DNA from: Avena insularis
Taxonomy: Eukaryota; Streptophyta; Magnoliopsida; Poales; Poaceae
Assembly: GCA_023614405.1 (NCBI GenBank)
Contig: CM042697.1
Coordinates: 305,630,323 to 305,694,322, forward strand
Length of the DNA stretch: 64,000 nucleotides
Direction: 5' to 3'
The translations under genes were made by a program, and so were the position numbers. Below are positions 53,222 to 64,000 of the stretch, piece after piece. Within the stretch, counting starts at the first letter, position 1. Each line of letters begins with the position of its first letter. Under the pieces are notes generated by a model. It had not been told where the DNA came from. It saw nothing but the letters and a program-made list of their open reading frames with translations, and did no database searches.

Positions 53222-53701
53222 GTAAGTTTTATTTGCCTTTTGCATTTCATATGAGTATCCCACTGTAGCCCCCGAGGATTTAGACGGAAAACCACAGGTC
53301 TTTGCGTCTAAATGCTCTAAGAGTGACTAAGCTAGAAAACTTGTCACTATAGCCCCCAAGCATATAGTTTGAATGAATATCCGACTAGATGCTTTAAGAG
53401 TAGCATACGCAGTGTTTGTAAATTTTAATATTGTAGCCCCCAAGCTTCTAGTTGTAATTGAATTAGTTCCGACTAGATGCTTAAAGAAAAGCTAAGCATA
53501 TGTCTGATTTAAAAACTTTATACTGTAGCCCCTAAGCTTCTTATCGAAAACTGAATTAGTTCCGACTAGATGCTTAAAGAAAGACTAAGCATATTGCTAA
53601 GTTTAAAAACTCTCGCTATAGCCCCCGAGCTTCTAGGTGGAAATTTTCCGGCTAGATGCTCCAAGTATGCCAAACAATGTTTAACTTTCTTCTATCCATA
53701 G
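53222..53701 (+). repeat. Intron with degenerate ~100-bp tandem repeats
   Basis: Five imperfect copies of a unit containing TGTAGCCCCCGAGC or TATAGCCCCCAAGC and CCGACTAGATGCTTAAAG. They begin near 53265, 53342, 53433, 53523 and 53616. GT at 53222 and AG at 53700-53701 fit a plant intron. Confidence 0.75.
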
Positions 53702-54780
53702 AATGAGAGTGCTCGGAGGGGCATGGCCAACGACAAGTACCAGAAGATGCGCGCTGATTTGCAAGCCGAAAAGGGTAAAACTACCTTCTTGAAGGAACAA
53801 ATCACCAAGAGCAAGAGTCTGTTTTTCCTTTATTTTTCGCATTCCGACTTGGTCTTGCACCAACATTCTCCGAGTACTCACTGTGTACTGTTCTTCCTCC
53901 GACTTGCGGAAACCATTTCCAAGGTGAAGGATATTGTTGAGCAATCCAAGCGAAAACAAGATCCTTAAGCAGGAGAGGAAGGACATGCTGAAGATGCATG
54001 AGGACTCCATGAAAGTCCTGCAGGAGTCCGCCAACACGGAGATGAACCGCTTGAAGGAGGAAATCGTGATCTTGAAGGAGCAGAACAAAGCTGCCGATGA
54101 GCAAAATCAACGCCATCATGACGCGTACAAGATCCTCCGACAAGAACGGGACTCCATGGCGGAAACTCTCTGGCAGGCCGAGATCAGCATCTTCAGTAAG
54201 TGATTCTCCTCCTTATATTTCTGGAAGTTAGATACTCTGAATTTGTCAGGAATTTACAGCTCCTATGGGTTTAACCCGGTCGCCTCCTCCGCCAAAGGAA
54301 TGCATGGTCCTTGCCGGCAACTTTATCAACACCGCCATCACATAGACCAAAGAGATTGCCAAGCCCCTCCAGATTAACATCAAGGCAGTGGAATCTGTGG
54401 CGAAGTTCTCGGAGATCCTGCGTCGAGTCCTCGAGCGTATCTCAAGCTGGAAAGCTTCGTGTGCACAGGCCGGTGCAAGGATGACGCTGTCCATGGTCTA
54501 GGCACATTACGAAAATGCCGACATCGACACGGTGACCTCCAGTATCCCCGACGTAGACGACGAAGGCCAAAAGATAAACCATGAATCTATCTTGGCATCG
54601 CTCGCGGGTTATGACACCAGAGTCGCCGAGTTGGTTGACGTTAATGTCTTTGTGCCCATGAAAACCATCAAAGGCGATAACCAAAGCTCCTCCGAGTCCC
54701 TCAACACTGCCGACTTCGAGGAAGGTGACTCTCCTGCTGCCGACGATATCGCTTCCAAGTCACCTGCGCTAGAGGAATAA

Positions 54781-55310
54781 AAAACAATTTGTAATATTTG
54801 TTTCCTCTGTAATGTGTATGTGGAAAAACTTATGTGTTAACTTCAGGCGGAAAACAATGTTTGTTATTTCCTGCTACTTAAGAACTAGTTCCAGCACGTA
54901 TATATTTTTTAAGCAAGTGCTGGCTTATTCATTACTCTGGTTTCTATGCTTGACCTTTCGTGAGTCGGGAAACTCGTTGTCGGAACCATGCGCTCAGGTG
55001 ATGATGCCCAATGGCACCGTCAATAACCCAAGCACAAAATCGCCGACAATAAGTGCCAAAAGTCACTACTCCAGAATCCACATAAAAACAACAAAGAACG
55101 TGTAGACCAGAAAACTTAAGCTAACACCCGTAGGCGGAATTTTCACAAGTACAATTGCAAAACTTGTGCATAAAGGTTTTATACGATCCAAAAATGAACA
55201 CTAAAGGAGGTAAAAGACTTAAGAATATGAGTGAACTAAAGAGCTTTATTTCATTGATCATATAAGAGGTACACAATAGATAAAAAATACGAAGTGTAGA
55301 AAGTACGTAG
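54781..55310. other. Gap between the antisense gene and TatF pol
   Basis: The 3' ends of the antisense gene and of pol converge here. AATAAAA at 54777-54783, just at the antisense stop, may be a poly(A) signal. The rest is AT-rich; I see no gene in it. Confidence 0.5.
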
Positions 55311-56500
55311 CTATGCTATGTTCCATGGCCAATCAAGCTCCGGGTAGTCATCATCCGGGTCACGTCGCTTACGCTTATGATCCTCACTGGGTCTATCCTT
55401 CAGTTCACGATTGTCAGTGAGGTAGTAAGACCCATTGAGTAGCGCCTTGCTTATGATGAACGGTCCTTTCCATGGCGGGGATAATTTGTGTGACTTCTTC
55501 TGCTTAAGTCGGAGAACCAAATCCCCCTCTTTAAACGAGCGATGCTGAACACGGTGACTATGGTAGCTGTGTAGCTTCTGCTGGTAGATGGCGAATCTTT
55601 GGTATGCCAAAATGCGCTCCTCCTCGAGAAGGTCCACATCTAGGCGTCTGGATTCTTGAGCGTCATCTTCGTCGTAGGCGGCAACTCTTGGTGCATCGTG
55701 AAGTATGTCGGAAGGTAGGATGGCTTTTGCTACATATACCATGAAGTAAGGGGTGTAGCCGGTGGATCTGTTAGGTGTAGTTTGTAAACTCCACAACACA
55801 GATGGCAACTCTTCCACCCAGGCTCTAGCTGCTCTATGTAGCAGTGCCTCAAGATGTGGCTTGATTCCTTGCAGAATTAATCCATTGGGTCGCTCAACCT
55901 GACCATTGGACTATGGGTGTGCCACATATGCAAGGTCAAGTCGAATGCCTTTGTCCCAACAATAAGCCTCCACTTCTCCGAGTGACAAGTTGCTGCCGTT
56001 GTCGGTCATAATGCTATGTGGGAGACCAAATCTCACCACTAGATCTCGGACAAACCTAAGGGCAGTTGCCCCATCGAGCTTTCTAATGGATTTAGCTTCT
56101 ATCCATTTTGTGAATTTATCATCTGCTACTAGCAGATGCGTAAATCCACATGGTTCCGTTTGTAATGGACCCACCATGTCCAGCCCCTAGACTGCAAACG
56201 GCCAAGTTATTGGTATTGTTTGCAATTCTTCAGCAGGAACATGTGGTTGTCGGGCATAATACTGGCATCCCATGCATGTCTCAACTAGCTTGTCGGCGTC
56301 TGCCTTCGCGGTCAGCCAGTAGAATCCTTGCCGGAAGGCTTTAGCGACCAAAGATCGAGGAGCGGCGTGATGCCCGCAATCTCCGAGATGGATTTCGCGT
56401 AGGATTTCAATACCTTCTTGCTGGGAAACACACTTAAGGTATATACCAGTAGTGCTTCTTTTATAGAGTTGTCCATTGATTATGGTATAGCGCTTTTCTC
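55311..56500 (-). pseudogene. TatF integrase
   Basis: Reading right to left: an HHCC finger (REIHLGDCGHHAA, CMGCQYYARQ) around 56400-56250, a TAG for Trp near 56190, and the core frame 56177-55911 with GFTHLLVADDKFTKWIEAK and IMTDNGSNL. A TAG replaces Gln just before SNGQVERPNG, which holds the catalytic Glu. The C-terminal frame 55817-55311 has ELPSVLWSLQTTPNRSTGYTP and GDLVLRLKQKKSHKLSPPWKGPF, the GPF-type domain; no chromodomain. DD-E is retained, with two nonsense changes. Confidence 0.87.
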
Positions 56501-57077
56501 AACGTACTATTTGCCGTCTTTCGACTTTGTCGTCGGGCAAAGTTCCATGTTCGAGATACTCCATGAACGGTTTTGTCCAAGCCGGAGGGACCTTTGCCAC
56601 CATGTGGACGAAAGAGTCTACTCTATCCGGGTTGTCGATGTCTTCTCCCTTCACGGATGGTGTCCGTAGATGCTCCAGGAAAACTACAGGCGGAATTCGT
56701 TTGTGCCCTGATCCAAGTTTAGACAGTATATCAGCCGTCTCGTTCTGCTCCCTAGGTACATACTTGACTTCGTAGCCCAAGAAGCACTTGTCTATCTCGT
56801 CCACTTCGTCTCAATATGCCGCCATCATAGGGTTCCGCGTGTTCCAGGTGCCAGCCACCTGCTGGGCAACCAAGTCGGAATCTCCACAGCAAACTATATC
56901 TTTGGCTACGCGTAATCCGTGAATGAGTGCTTCATACTCCGCCATGTTGTTTGTATCCTTGAAGTGGATCTCCATAACATAGTGTAGCTTGTCCCCAGTT
57001 GGTGACTGTAGAAGTACACCAGCCCCCGAGCCATTGAGCGGCTTTGAACCGTCAAAGTGCATCACCCAGTATTCTGG
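56501..57077 (-). pseudogene. TatF second RNase H (archaeal-like type)
   Basis: The frame from 57065 reads MHFDGSKPLNGSGAGVLL, YVMEIHFKDTNNMAEYEALIHGL and, after a short loss, GDSDLVAQQVAG. The catalytic Asp, Glu and Asp positions of an RNase HI fold are recognisable. A stop at about 56811 separates it from YEVKYVPREQNETADILSKL. A second RNase H after the gypsy one is a hallmark of the Tat lineage. It lies between the gypsy RNase H and integrase as expected. Confidence 0.85.
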
Positions 57078-57640
57078 CTACGGCAATGGGGTAGCATCTG
57101 GCATCTCTGTCCAATCTGTGATAAAATCTGCCAAGGCTTGTGACTTGATAGCATCGCGTCTCTTGTATGTGATCTCGAAGGCGGCAAGTTCAATGCCCCA
57201 CTTCGCGAATCTTCCTATAGCATCGCTGTTGATGATGTCGGACAGTGGAGTCTTGCTCACCACTGTGATTGGGTGCTCCTGGAAGTAATGCCTCAGCTTC
57301 CGAGAAGCAAGGAATACTCCATAAGCTATCTTTTGGTAGTGCGGGTAACGCTGCTTGGAATCCGTCAAGACCTCGCTTACATAGTAAACTGGTCGCTGAA
57401 CTCCGTGCTCATAGCCTGGTTCTTTCCGCTCTACCACGATGATGACGCTGATTACCCGGTTGGTGGCCGCGATGTAAATTAACATGGGCTCTCCAGGCTC
57501 GGGTGCTGCAAGGATAGGCGCTGAGGAAAGTGTCTCCTTGAGGTGCTTCAATGCTGCATCTGCTTCGTCCGTCCACGTGAATTTGTCCGCCTTCTTCAGC
57601 AACTTGTACAGCGGCAGAGCCTTCTCTCCAAGTCGGCTGA
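57078..57640 (-). pseudogene. TatF first (gypsy) RNase H
   Basis: The frame 57602-57078: FTWTDEADAALKHLKETL, APILAAPEPGEPMLIYIAA (the usual YxAAS block), RPVYYVSEVLTDSKQRYP and ALADFITDWTE. Typical Tat-lineage connection and degenerate RNase H, followed by the second RNase H. Confidence 0.85.
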
Positions 57641-58404
57641 CAAACCGACTAACTGCTGCAACACAACCTGTTTATGTTTAAGATGGCCTTGATTTTCTCC
57701 GGGTTGACCTTGATTCCATGCTTGGAAACTATGAAGCCCAACAATTTGCTGGATGGAACCCCGAAGACACACTTCTTAGGGTTAAGCATCATGTTGTATT
57801 TCCGGAGATTATCAAAGGTTTCCTTTAAGTCGGAGATTAAGTCATTTGACTTTTTAGAAATCACCGCTATATCGTCCACGTAGGCGTGAACGTTCCGACC
57901 AATTTGATCGTGTAGGCAATGCTGCATTGTCCGCTGGTACGTAGCACCTGCGTTTTTTATCCCAAAGGGCATCGTGACATAGCAAAACGTGCCGTAGGGT
58001 GTAGTGAACGAAGTGGCCAATTGGTCCGACTTCCTCATCTTGATCTGGTGGTATCCTGCGTATGCATCGAGAAAACACAAAAGTTCCAAGCCAGCCGTCG
58101 AGTCAATGACTTGGTCAATGCAAGGCAAAGAAAATGGACCTTTGGGACATGCTTTGTTCAAGTCGGTGTAATCAACGCACATTCTTAATTCTTTGGTTCC
58201 CTTTTTGGGGACAAGTACAGGATTGGCCACCCACTGGGTGTGAAGGACTTCTCGGATAAAACTATCCTTAAGTAACCTAGCTATCTCTTTGCCTATGGCG
58301 CGTCTCTTCTTATCTCTAAAGCGTCGTAGAGGTTGCTTCACTGGTTTGCATTTTGGATCAATGTTCAAGATGTGCTCGGCAAGTTCCCTAGGTACACCTT
58401 TCAT
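57641..58404 (-). pseudogene. TatF reverse transcriptase
   Basis: A 251-codon frame from ATG 58404: HILNIDPKCKPVKQPLRRF, EIARLLKDSFIREV, WVANPVLVPKKGTKELRMCVDYTDLNKACPK (split here for length: MCVDYTDLNKACPK is the key block), FLDAYAGYHQIKM, TMPFGIKNAGATYQR and the catalytic YVDD with VHAYVDDIAV. It runs to KLLGFIVSKHGIKVNPEKI and ends near 57649 by frameshift. All catalytic Asp are present; this is a nearly complete domain. Confidence 0.9.
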
Positions 58405-58623
58405 GTCGGCAGGTTGCCAGGCAAATATGTCCCTATTCTCACGGAGGAACTCAATGAGCGCGCTTTCCTATTTGGGATCCAGGTTCGTCCCAATGGTGGT
58501 GGTCTTGGAGGCATCGCCTACCACAAGTTCCACCGACTTGGTTTCGATGGCGGCCTTGAATCCTGGGGCGGAGTCAGAAATATGTTTCTTCGATGCGGGC
58601 ATTTCCGAGGCATCGACCGTGCT

Positions 58624-59071
58624 CTAGATCTCCTTGAATTCTTTGCTGTAGAGGACATCTTCTACGTAGGATGCTTCTCCAATCTCGCAGTCCCTAGCCT
58701 TTGCAATGCTTCCAGATACGATGATGACACCATTTGGTCCGGGTATCTTGAGCTTGTTGTAGACGAAGCATGGATTGGCCATGAAGGTGTGGAATATGTC
58801 GCGGCCGAATATGACGCGGTACACGCTCTTGAAGGGGACCACCTCAAAGGTCATGCGCTCTTGGCGGTAATTATTAACATCACCAAAGGCGACCTGAAGT
58901 GTGATGCACCCAAGGGACCGAGCCTCCCGACCAGGAACTACGCCGTGGAAGATGGTGTTGGTCCGCCATTGGTTTGCCTCCGTCAAGTTCATATTCTACA
59001 GCGTATCCAGGTACAGATGTTGATGCTGCTTCCACTATCCACCATACATTTGGTAAACTAATTGCCGTCAA
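58624..59071 (-). pseudogene. TatF protease region
   Basis: Around 59030-59060 the minus strand encodes MVDSGSSINI in a frame different from its neighbours, the active-site DSGSS of Tat proteases. The frame 58992-58624 continues with LGCITLQVAFGD, TFEVVPFKSVYRVIFGRDIFHTFMA and YNKLKIPGPNGVI, the protease C-terminal half and the linker to reverse transcriptase. Frameshifts around 59000-59030. From 58405 to 58623 the linker is degenerate. Confidence 0.78.
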
Positions 59072-59330
59072 TCAAGGGGTTGATGACCATGACGTATTGG
59101 TTCTCCATAGGGATGATGTCTGGGTGATCCTTCCTGTCCCAAGTAAATGGAATCTCCGACCAGCGCAGGTACTAGGGAATTGGGGGTAGAGTGGCCATCG
59201 GGATCCTCATAGAGGTCTTCTGTTGTCGGACAGTGGGGGTGCCAAGGAAAGTGTGGAAAATTGCCGCCTTCTTCTCGAAGGGGTTCTTGCCTTTGTCGTC
59301 GCTCTTGGCGGTGTGCTTGGGGTCAATGTC

Positions 59331-61487
59331 CTAGTCCATATGACTTGAATCCTTGGATTCCTCCTCCTTCTTATTCCCCTTGCCCTTGCCGTGTGGTCTG
59401 TTCTTCCGACTTTGCTTGTAGCCGGACTCCGGGTCCTCCTTGAGGTTGTTGACGAACTTGCAGTGGCGATTGGTGTGGGTGGCCTTGCCGTTGGTATCAA
59501 GGTGTACGAGGCACGACATATCGTGGTACTCTTCGTATGTTTGGGGAACGTGGAGCACTGCCGAGGTAGTTTCACTTCCTCGCAGCTGCCCACGACCAGC
59601 TCCCCGCCCTCGGCCACGTTGTCCACCATCACCTCTTCCTGCGCAGGTCATAGCGACCATGTCGGGAGTTTGGTTTTCTTCTGGTGCGGTTTTCCGCTTT
59701 GTGTTGCTGTTCCTCCGAGCTTGAGTTGGAACGGCCATTGCCGGCAGGGAGCCGCGAGCATCATCGTCGGCAGCTGTGAACTCACTAGCCAACTGAATCA
59801 TCTGGTTCAAGTCAAGCTGGTGATTGTCCTGCAAGCGCTTAAGCTTATGTCGGAGCAGCGTGCCCCTTTCCAACCCATCAATGAAGGCAGCCATGGCGGT
59901 CTAAGCGTGCACTCCTGCGCAGGAATTCTTCATATCCAACCAGCGGGAGAGGTAGGCACGAGATGTCTCGTATTTCTCATGCACGCACTGCTGTAGATCG
60001 CCAACAGTGCAGGGATGCTTATACGTACCCTCAAAGTTCTTGGTGAATGCTTCTTGCATGTCCAACCAATTGCAGATGGATCTCTCCGGCAAGTCGTCAA
60101 TCCATTGACGGGCCGTGCCCACCAACATTAATGGGAGGTACTTGACGGCAACATTGGGGCTACCCCTGGCGATTTCCACCGTGTTGCCGTAGTCCTGCAA
60201 CCATGTAGCTGGCTTGGCGGTGCCATCATAGGGCTTGATGGTCTTGTCAATCAGGAAACCCTTGGGGTAAGTTGCAGACCGTATCACATGTCCAAAACAA
60301 CGTGGTCCCAGGTATGGTCCTTCCCGGGCCTCATTGATCTTTTCTATCCGTGAACGTGCGTCGTATGGCTCCGGGCTTCTTTTCTTCTAGGCAACAGGGG
60401 ATGGGCTGCGTGAATGACGCGGACCTCCTCCGCCATGGTGGCTGCTAGGTGGTGACGGAGGCAGAGGTGGTGGTGGGTTAGCCTTCTTGTTGTTACCCTC
60501 CTGCGATGCCTCACACTTGTCGCGGTTGCTTGTCGGACGCGGAGGGTCATGGCGTGACCTGCTCTTGTGTCCCTGGTTGCACTCTCCGTCATGACGGGTC
60601 TGCTCCATGTTGTCGCGGATGACGATGCCGCTCTGCCTTGGCGGGGGCATATCCATATGACGGTGAGCCTTGGGGTCCTCGCGATGTCGGGGGGAGCGGG
60701 GCGGTGGCGATGGGCGAAGAGGTTGGGCCTTGCCTCCATTGTCGGAGGATATGGGGATAGCATCCTTCCTGTTGCGCGCAATCGTCCGTCTTCGTTCTGA
60801 CGAACCCGTCTGGGACCCGGCATCAAGGGGAGATCGGTCCCTTGGCAGCTTATGCTGGCTAGACTGGCAGAACGCTGGGTCAGACTCAAGCCTCTGAGAG
60901 GTGGCCTTTTCCTGCTGTTTTACCGCCTTGGCCACTAGGTCATAGACCTGGTCCACCGCCTCAGGAGATCTATCCTGCTCTAGAAGGGTCTTGGAAACGG
61001 CGAGGTTGAGGAGAGGAGTGGGCATCACCTGTCTGCCTTCACTGTCAATGTATGGCTTGGCTTGTGCCGGCTTCGGGGGAGCCCATCCTAGGTTTCGCCG
61101 CACACCAGGATCATTGATGATGCGAGCCGGAGCTTTCTTGGCCTTCTGCTGCTGCAGTAGAGTCTTATAGTCGGCCTCCATTGCTTTAGCTTTCTCTATG
61201 GATTTCTGTGCGTTGGCCAGATCTCGATCTAGCCTTGCGCCTTGCTCCGCGATGGCCTGCGCTTCCTCTAGCAGTTGCTGGCGCTTCTCGTCAAGCTGGA
61301 CTACATTGCGAATATGACCTACGGTCATAGGCTCGACGAGGAGATTGTCGTACATCACTCTATCAGCTGGAGTGACTTGGGCAGCAGCAGACGTAGATGC
61401 CAGAGGCGGCAAGTTTGTGTTGTTGTTGTTGCTAGGGCCGGTGCCAAGTTCATGCGTCTGTTGCATTGGGTTAGGCGGAGGGGGCAT
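59331..61487 (-). pseudogene. TatF gag
   Basis: The N-terminal frame of 366 codons (ATG 61487, MPPPPNPMQQTHELG) has a predicted coiled coil (EEAQAIAEQGARLDRDLANA) and a long basic, Pro/Arg/Ser-rich part. A TAG near 60387 interrupts it. The capsid domain follows (60287-59901) with TWLQDYGNTVEIA, ARQWIDDLPERSICNWLDMQEAF and ENF-like TKNFEGTY. A stop near 59900 is followed by FIDGLERGTLL, a basic Arg/Gly region and HCKFVNNL, the degenerate knuckle typical of the lineage. Gag forms the particle; two nonsense changes break this copy. Confidence 0.85.
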
Positions 61488-61551
61488 GTCCCTTGCACGA
61501 TCACTTCTCGGGACGCGACGGTGTTATTGGCCTGCTCGTCGTGCTGGTAAT
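61488..61551 (-). other. TatF 5' leader fragment
   Basis: Short piece of the leader before gag. The 5' LTR and PBS of TatF must lie right of the LTR inserted at 61552, beyond the window. The last five bases, 61547-61551 (GTAAT), are the expected target duplication of that insertion. Confidence 0.6.
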
Positions 61552-64000
61552 TGTCACATCCCAAGATTTTCCAAATCTTGTAATGTGAAAAATAAATGAA
61601 TAAAATAAAACTTTGTTTGATTTTCAGAGTGAGAAGAAACTTTTTGAATCCAATTGGAAATCTTCAAACCAATTTGGATCAAATAAAATCCTAAAGGGAT
61701 TTAAAAAGATAAACATTTAATAAAGGAAAATAAAATATTTTGGAATTACTATTTTGGATCTTTTAATAAAAGGATTTGGTTTTCAAAAGAAAAGGTGGAT
61801 TTATAAATAAAGATTATTTTATAGAGCCAAATTAAATCTTGGCCAAGCTTATGAAATAAAATGCTTTGTTTTGATAAAAATAGTAAAGGTTTATTTAAAA
61901 TAAATTAATAAGGATTTAATATCCAAGTTTTATAAATAAAGGTTTTACTACTTTAATTAACCATCAAAACTTATTTATTTAATTCAAATAAGTTTTCCAA
62001 GTATTTTATATTCCCAAATAAAACCTACTGATTTGGTTTTGAAAATAATTAGATTTCAAATGGAGTTTTAAAATAAAAATCAAATCCTATTTGATTTTAT
62101 AACAATGGTCTATTTATTTAATTAATAATGGACCCTAAAATAAAATTATTATTTTGGTTTTGGAATTTTGGTTTATGTTACTGAACAGAACCAAATTCAT
62201 AGTTGCAAAGTTTGGTGATTGTTTGAATTGATTTGAGAATTGTTTGGTTGTTTGAATTTCAAAACAGAAATAGGAAATAGAAAAAAGAAAAGCTTGCTGT
62301 ACAAAAAAAATATGAGAAGGAGCCAACCCAGTCGACCCAACCCAGCAGCCCACAAGGCCCAACCAGCCCAGCTCCCCCTCCCCGAAGAATACGTTTCACA
62401 CTCAGTTTCTAACCCGAATAGACGCTGAGTGGTGGCCCTCTTCTCCCTCTCATTCCTCACTGCCAGATAGACCCCACAGCCACGTGGTCATCTTCTTCGC
62501 CGCGACCTCCTCCCCCCAAACCTCGTCGCCGTTTCTGTCAAATAACTGCACGCTTAATTCCCCTTAACCACGCGTTGAATCAGACCCGTGACCGCGCGCA
62601 TTTAAGCGACCCTCTCCCCTCTCTGATCTCCCTCACACGCCAGACCTCCCCTACCCCCAGGCTGCCACGAATTGAGCTGGCACTCCCTCTGTTCCGACGA
62701 TGCTCCGGTGCAAATTCCGGCGACTCAGCGCCGCCCCTTGTCTCATTGACCACGCACCCATACTCCCCACCTCCTGGCGCATCTGTCCGTGCCTCTCGTT
62801 CATCTGCGGGCGCCCCAGAGCGTCACCTTCGACAAGCTCTGACCTCGCCGCCGCGTCTGCCTCTCTCCGGCGAAGTCACCTGGTAAGCACAGACCGCCCC
62901 GCGCATTCTCGTTCACGCTCCCACATTCGCATCACTCTCCTTCACCTAACTATGCCCTCTGTTTGTCTCCGCGTGATCTACAACGTCGCATCTAAACACG
63001 AACAGGACCGCCCGACGCCGTTCTCTACTCCGGCGAGCAATTGCTGCTGTCCCTGAGCGCCCCTCGTCAAACGAACCACACGTTGAGAACCAGCACGACG
63101 CCACGAACGCGGTGAGCACCTTCCCATCCTCCCTCACTTCCTGTTTCGCCAGCGCCGCCACCATCTGACCGTCGCCGTGCGCCATGCGCCAGCCGCCAGT
63201 TCTTGGTTGAGTGCTGCAGGCCGTAGGATCTAGATCGGACCAATAAGATAGATCACTTAAGCGCTGAAAGGGTACGCATCCTGTGCCGCACGATCTGTTT
63301 AGATCCAACGCACCGCAGAGCCCAATCCGACCGAAGCGGTACCAGCCAGTAACGTTGCGACGCGTGGCCAGACTTTGGTTAGAACTGAATTTGAAATCTG
63401 ATTAGAATGTGATTTTAAAACCTTTGTAACTTTTGATCCACACGTCCAAAAATTACAAACTTTATATCGTTGGAATCAGTGGAGCAAGCCCTATCCAACC
63501 ATGGAATTTGTTTAGTAAATAGTATCTGTTAGATTGTTTGATTTTGCAGAAACATTTGTATGCTTGTTTAGATTAGAAAAATTGTTCAAAAATGTTTTTA
63601 GGGTTAAAATCTTTGCAAATTGTTTTGTGGTGAACTTACTGACCCTAGGAACCAACCCATGGAGTTAAAAATGAATTTGGTGAAGTTTAGGATGGATTAA
63701 TTAGTTTAGCCCATTTCTAACCAAATAAAAATATTGGTTTTGTATGAAAATGATTTTGGAGTAAAAACTTTGGGAAAATGTTTTGGACCAAACCTACTGA
63801 CCATAAACACCAAGTTTTGAGAAACAAAAACTTATTTGGTGAACAACCTAGAGTTGTTGCTTTGATAAAAATATTTTCCACCACATAAAATAATGGATGG
63901 ACTTAAAAATGGTTTATGGACAAAACCCTTTTGCAAATGACTTTGCCACTTTGGAAAATGACCACCTTGAACCTTACAAAGTTTAGAAGCCTAGTGGAAA
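61552..64000 (+). mobile_element. TekA-family LTR, plus strand, cut by window end
   Basis: It starts TGTCACATCCC at 61552 and is colinear with the reverse complement of 13803 down to about 11410, for example the TTTGATCCACACGTCC and GAACCAACCC blocks. It is the only other copy of the full TekA LTR here. About 2.45 kb is visible of an expected 3.9 kb. The part 62400-63350 is GC-rich with fortuitous frames; the rest is AT-rich. Whether gag or a complete internal region follows cannot be told. Confidence 0.85.

Larger units (their letters stand above)
47197..54780 (+). pseudogene. TatF antisense gene with introns (Transposase_28-like domain)
   Basis: This gene runs opposite to TatF gag-pol. Exon 1 starts at ATG 47197 (MASNSSSPSMAASGEAAAQP), is interrupted by a solo LTR (47355-51371), and resumes in frame at 51377 (LLEEEYNSHKGDWRG). 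It covers a domain like the putative gypsy-type transposon domain PF04195 (SLPISNFFLAVLNHYRVQPQ, PNSILVLSKY). A TAG at 51561-51563 replaces Trp, and a frame break lies near 51720. Probable introns with GT-AG ends are 52277-52368, 52614-52678 and 53222-53701; a further one starts near 53817 and another near 54199. Later exons encode basic, Ser/Thr-rich and coiled-coil stretches (ERKDMLKMHEDSMKVLQ) and end at a TAA, 54778-54780. Extra antisense ORFs are known in the Tat lineage; the function is unknown. This copy is broken. Confidence 0.75.

Overview
The window is repeat DNA from a large plant genome, very probably a grass (Poaceae). Every recognisable coding sequence belongs to Ty3/gypsy-type LTR retrotransposons. 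They are of three lineages typical of cereals: Tekay/Del-like with long 3-4 kb LTRs, Athila-like, and Tat/Retand-like with two RNase H domains and an extra antisense gene. I see no convincing host gene, tRNA, rRNA or CRISPR array. The genus cannot be read from the sequence; a pooid grass is my guess from the element types.

The layout is a set of nested insertions, with boundaries set by TG...CA ends, primer binding sites (PBS), polypurine tracts (PPT) and 5-bp target duplications. (1) A plus-strand Tekay-like element, here TekE1, supplies the gag end at 370-859, pol at 13804-17125 and a 3' LTR at 17183-21214; an unrelated LTR tail occupies 1-369. (2) TekE1 is split by a 12.9-kb minus-strand insertion, TekA (860-13803, target duplication CCCAA). 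TekA is a tandem array of three gag-only units, each with a large (TTG)n/(CAA)n tract, attached to one full 3.9-kb LTR. (3) TekE1 lies in a plus-strand Athila-like element (21215-25535 and 37448 to about 39425). (4) That element is split by a complete minus-strand Tekay-like element, TekB (25536-37447, target duplication GATCC). (5) From about 39426 to 45652 lies TekE3, a minus-strand TekE relative whose single LTR has a PBS on one side and a PPT with integrase on the other; it also holds a 527-bp solo Tat-type LTR. (6) A partial Tat-type LTR (45653-46065) is interrupted by TatF, a minus-strand Tat/Retand element (46066-61551) with gag-pol at 61487-55311 and a spliced antisense gene at 47197-54780. 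(7) TatF carries a solo TekE LTR (47355-51371) and, in its 5' region, an LTR of the TekA family (61552 to the window end).

Almost all coding sequence is degenerate, with stops, frameshifts and lost residues. No autonomous element is intact, although catalytic motifs of reverse transcriptase and integrase remain readable. The most unusual parts are the TekA array, the antisense intron-containing gene of TatF, and a short inverted-repeat motif kept at a nearly fixed distance from the LTR 3' end in three Tekay-like families. Small indels between near-identical copies cluster at CNG/CCGG-like sites, so some frameshifts may be consensus errors of the assembly.
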